The position numbers were made by a program, and so were the translations under genes. Under the pieces are notes generated by a model. That model saw only the letters and a list, made by a program, of their open reading frames with translations. It made no database searches and was not told where the DNA came from. This document shows, piece after piece, positions 62,775 through 62,971 of a DNA stretch of 62,971 nt. The DNA comes from an uncultured Actinomycetes bacterium (GTDB lineage Bacteria; Actinomycetota; Acidimicrobiia; Acidimicrobiales; Microtrichaceae), in the NCBI GenBank assembly GCA_903868545.1, contig CAIPVR010000293.1, positions 1-62,971 on the forward strand, written 5' to 3'. Positions within the stretch are counted from its first letter, which is position 1; every line of letters begins with the position of its first letter.

Positions 62775-62810
62775 AGCATAGGGCCCGATTCCCGACCGCT
62801 CTAGTCGGGA
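62775..62810 (-). promoter_or_regulatory. metY promoter with inverted-repeat operator
   Basis: TATGCT (minus strand, 62775-62780) is a good -10, about 57 bases before the ATG. The perfect inverted repeat TCCCGAC-N7-GTCGGGA (62790-62810) covers the place of the -35, where a repressor would block polymerase. The regulator is unknown; sulfur-responsive Rrf2/CymR-like or TetR-type proteins are candidates. Confidence 0.5.
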
Positions 62811-62871
62811 TTTCGGCGTGGCCGCCGACGTGGCGGGTGGGCACCGGGGATGACCGCCCGGCGACGGCCGG

Positions 62872-62971
62872 TCAGGCGGCGGCCGGCCCGACGCCGGAGG
62901 CGTCCACCGGGAGCACCCGCACGGCGTCACCCTCGGGCAGTCCCGCGGCGACGAGCTCGGCACCGTCCGCC
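62872..62971 (-). CDS. C-terminal fragment of an unidentified protein, cut by window edge
   Basis: The last 32 codons of a minus-strand gene are visible, ending in VGPAAA and TGA at 62872-62874. The visible tail (ADGAELVAAGLPEGDAVRVL) resembles the small C-terminal beta domain of MoeA-type molybdopterin enzymes, but the fragment is too short to be sure. It lies upstream of metY on the same strand, with 153 bases between its stop and the metY ATG. Confidence 0.5.
   Translation of the reverse strand, partial: ADGAELVAAGLPEGDAVRVLPVDASGVGPAAA

Noticed and set aside
62719-62871. SAM or other methionine riboswitch before metY
   Set aside because: The 5' leader is short after the -10 and shows no conserved multi-helix junction by eye; an operator-like inverted repeat explains the region better.

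Overview
The window looks like chromosomal core DNA of a very GC-rich actinobacterium, most likely of the class Acidimicrobiia (inferred from protein style; no rRNA is present to prove it). Supporting signs are coenzyme F420 genes (cofC and an F420-dependent LLM oxidoreductase), a mycothiol-type DinB-like protein, a UbiA/DprE1 pair of the decaprenylphosphoryl-arabinose pathway, an IclR regulator divergent from leuCD as in other actinobacteria, GTG starts, GTGA stop/start overlaps, and many -10 boxes (TAnnnT) lying only 6-9 bases before a start codon, which implies leaderless mRNAs. I see no insertion sequence, phage, plasmid gene, rRNA or CRISPR array, and no gene-free stretch longer than about 210 bases.

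Layout, left to right. 1-9.3 kb: a partial unknown gene, gpsA, divergent cofC with a PIG-L deacetylase, a coupled metG / membrane protein / TIGR03084-type unit, a DUF429 gene and an unknown gene. 9.4-13.9 kb: a complete sugar or glycerol-3-phosphate type ABC importer (ATPase, two permeases, lipoprotein binder). 13.9-18.3 kb (minus): sua5, a HELGH lipoprotein, ubiA and dprE1. 18.3-26.1 kb: an acyltransferase with a degenerate SGNH domain, a membrane-fused spermidine-synthase-like protein, an LLM oxidoreductase, a GH5 endoglycoceramidase-like lipoprotein and an SDR. 26.2-31.2 kb (minus): a PAS-GGDEF-EAL protein, tRNA-Glu, tRNA-Gln, ydcF and gltX. 31.3-36.7 kb: an L,D-transpeptidase, an unknown gene, then the cimA-ilvE-leuB operon (minus) preceded by a short leader peptide ending Val-Val-Val-Ile-Leu and a textbook intrinsic terminator. 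36.7-42.2 kb: greA, ppx/gppA, rsgA and a DUF6351 lipoprotein. 42.2-47.1 kb: IclR regulator, leuC, leuD and a beta-propeller lipoprotein. 47.1-56.1 kb: serA, a renalase-like oxidoreductase, an S9 peptidase coupled to an aspartate-type aminotransferase, serC, a GNAT-like gene and a propeller-like unknown. 56.2-63 kb: an acyl-CoA ligase, an acyltransferase, an amt ammonium transporter, a small unknown, metY and the tail of another gene.

How it fits together. CimA makes citramalate, which LeuCD and LeuB then process to 2-oxobutyrate for isoleucine; the same LeuBCD enzymes serve leucine, and IlvE closes all branched-chain pathways. The leuB-ilvE-cimA operon is therefore an isoleucine/leucine unit, and its leader carries the right control codons for ribosome-mediated attenuation. 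leuCD is separately placed beside an IclR regulator with a palindrome in the shared promoter region. SerA and SerC supply serine, metY homocysteine and amt nitrogen. The strongest finding is the branched-chain attenuator. Next come the DprE1 homologue with alanine at the benzothiazinone-target position, the dead SGNH domain, the overlapping divergent -10 boxes of gpsA/cofC, and long U-less hairpins at convergent gene ends.
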